Source: Adineta vaga (lineage: Eukaryota; Rotifera). From it: DNA of 64,000 nt. Location of the stretch: the NCBI GenBank assembly GCA_021613535.1, contig CP075492.1, positions 9,610,001 to 9,674,000 on the forward strand. Direction: 5' to 3'. The stretch's first letter is position 1, and each line of letters begins with the position of its first letter. The notes under the pieces were generated by a model. It ran no database searches. It was not told the origin of the DNA and saw only the letters and a program-made list of their open reading frames with translations. The position numbers and the translations under genes were made by a program. Shown piece by piece: positions 63,249 through 64,000 of this stretch.

Positions 63249-63714
63249 GATTTTTTGTTATCGATAGCTACAGTCAAAAGTAGATTGGTTTAGTCTTTCT
63301 ACAAATGAAGGATTTTATTTTATATAGAACAGTATCTATGTGTTAAATTTTAGCAAAAGAAAAGAAGCACATACTCCTGCAGGTGATGTTTATGATGGTT
63401 AATACCAATAAATTATTTCTTCAGAATATAGCTCACACGTTAGTAATATTGCTGTAAGTGACTTGTTTCTATTCTATAAGAAAACAAATAAAACAGAGCG
63501 TATAATGATGTATGGTGTATTAGGAAAGTTGATGAAAAAAGAATGACGATATATGAACATCTACAAGTAAGAAACACAGTTATCACAAATGTGCTTATGT
63601 TAAATATTTGAAATAAAAAAACAAAACAAATAAAAAGGCAAATTCTCGGTTAAATAAATTGCTCGTTTTTCTTCGAAAATAAATCATCTTGTAAGAAACG
63701 TGAGTTCTCATTTG
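63249..63714. other. Intergenic region between two minus-strand genes
   Basis: 466 bp, AT-rich. It would hold the promoter of the 61779-63248 gene and the 3' UTR of the gene ending at 63715. Nothing else seen. Confidence 0.45.
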
Positions 63715-64000
63715 TTATTGTCGTATTCTCGGTATTTGTTTTGGTTTTCCCAAATACTGTTTTAAATTTTGTTCAGCGAGCTAGAAACAAAAACAAACAT
63801 TCAATTTGATAATAGACAAAATAACTCAATATTTTTTTTCACATACGACAATTAACGCGTCATGTGTTGCTTTAGCTGGAACAGGAACCGATGCATTGAC
63901 AAGTCGTTGACGTAGACTATTGTCATCATACAATTCCCTATTGAGTTTTCATAAATAGAAACTTTATATATCTTAAATTCGTTTTACCATGGTTCGATTT
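63715..64000 (-). CDS. 3' end of an unrecognised gene, open at the window edge
   Basis: Three minus-strand exons join in frame: an edge fragment (..IEPW) to 63989, about 63940-63849 (ELYDDNSLRQRLVNASVPVP then AKATHDALIV) and 63782-63715 (LAEQNLKQYLGKPKQIPRIR, stop). The visible part is about 58 residues, helical-looking with a basic tail. It is too short to assign. The rest of the gene lies to the right of the window. Confidence 0.6.

Noticed and set aside
1-64000. CRISPR arrays, operon-style bacterial features and rRNA genes
   Set aside because: None seen; the window is eukaryotic and spliced throughout.

Overview
The window is nuclear DNA from an animal. Genes are split by many short GT-AG introns, mostly about 48 to 70 nt. 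The DNA is strongly AT-rich, codons mostly end in A or T, and genes sit close together on both strands. Ryanodine receptor, Na+/Ca2+ exchanger, innexin, claudin-like, PEX14, NPL4 and signal peptide peptidase genes establish a metazoan. The innexin points to an invertebrate. Compactness, intron size and AT bias fit a rotifer (bdelloid-like), but that placement is inference; no single marker proves it.

Layout. 1-16152 (+) is the 3' two thirds of a ryanodine receptor, open at the left edge. 16153-17288 is intergenic and holds a GC-rich island flanked by a 10-bp direct repeat. 17289-26617 holds a claudin/PMP22-like tetraspan (+), a membrane-anchored JmjC protein (-), signal peptide peptidase (+), a type II membrane fibrinogen-domain protein (-), FRA10AC1 (+) and an innexin (-). 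After a 2.8-kb gene-poor stretch comes the Na+/Ca2+ exchanger (29444-33981, -). 33982-37695 is mostly non-coding with one unrecognised 177-residue ORF (+). Then come an intronless APP1-type phosphatase gene (+), WIPI/ATG18 (-) and NPL4 (-), the last two close together on one strand. A decayed SLC7-type amino-acid transporter follows (-), then adenylosuccinate synthetase (-) and PEX14 (+). 51342-59095 (-) is an unrecognised gene or pair of overlapping transcription units. An unrecognised gene (61779-63248, -) and the 3' end of another (from 63715, -) close the window.

Function. Two major Ca2+-handling proteins, the ER/SR release channel RyR and the plasma-membrane exchanger NCX, lie within 34 kb, with a gap-junction gene between them. 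The rest is housekeeping: ER intramembrane proteolysis, spliceosome association, autophagy, p97/VCP cofactor, purine synthesis and peroxisome import.

Most notable observations: (1) a duplicated exon pair in the first Calx-beta domain of NCX whose reading phases force mutually exclusive use; (2) an unrecognised membrane protein gene whose splice phases suggest two alternative N-termini on a shared tail with a KVRF (PP1-docking-like) motif; (3) an NPL4-WIPI pair with poly(A) signal, then splice acceptor, spacing like an operon; (4) a GC-AG intron in the RyR membrane domain; (5) an intronless, secreted APP1-type gene that could be of foreign origin; (6) a frameshifted SLC7 pseudogene.
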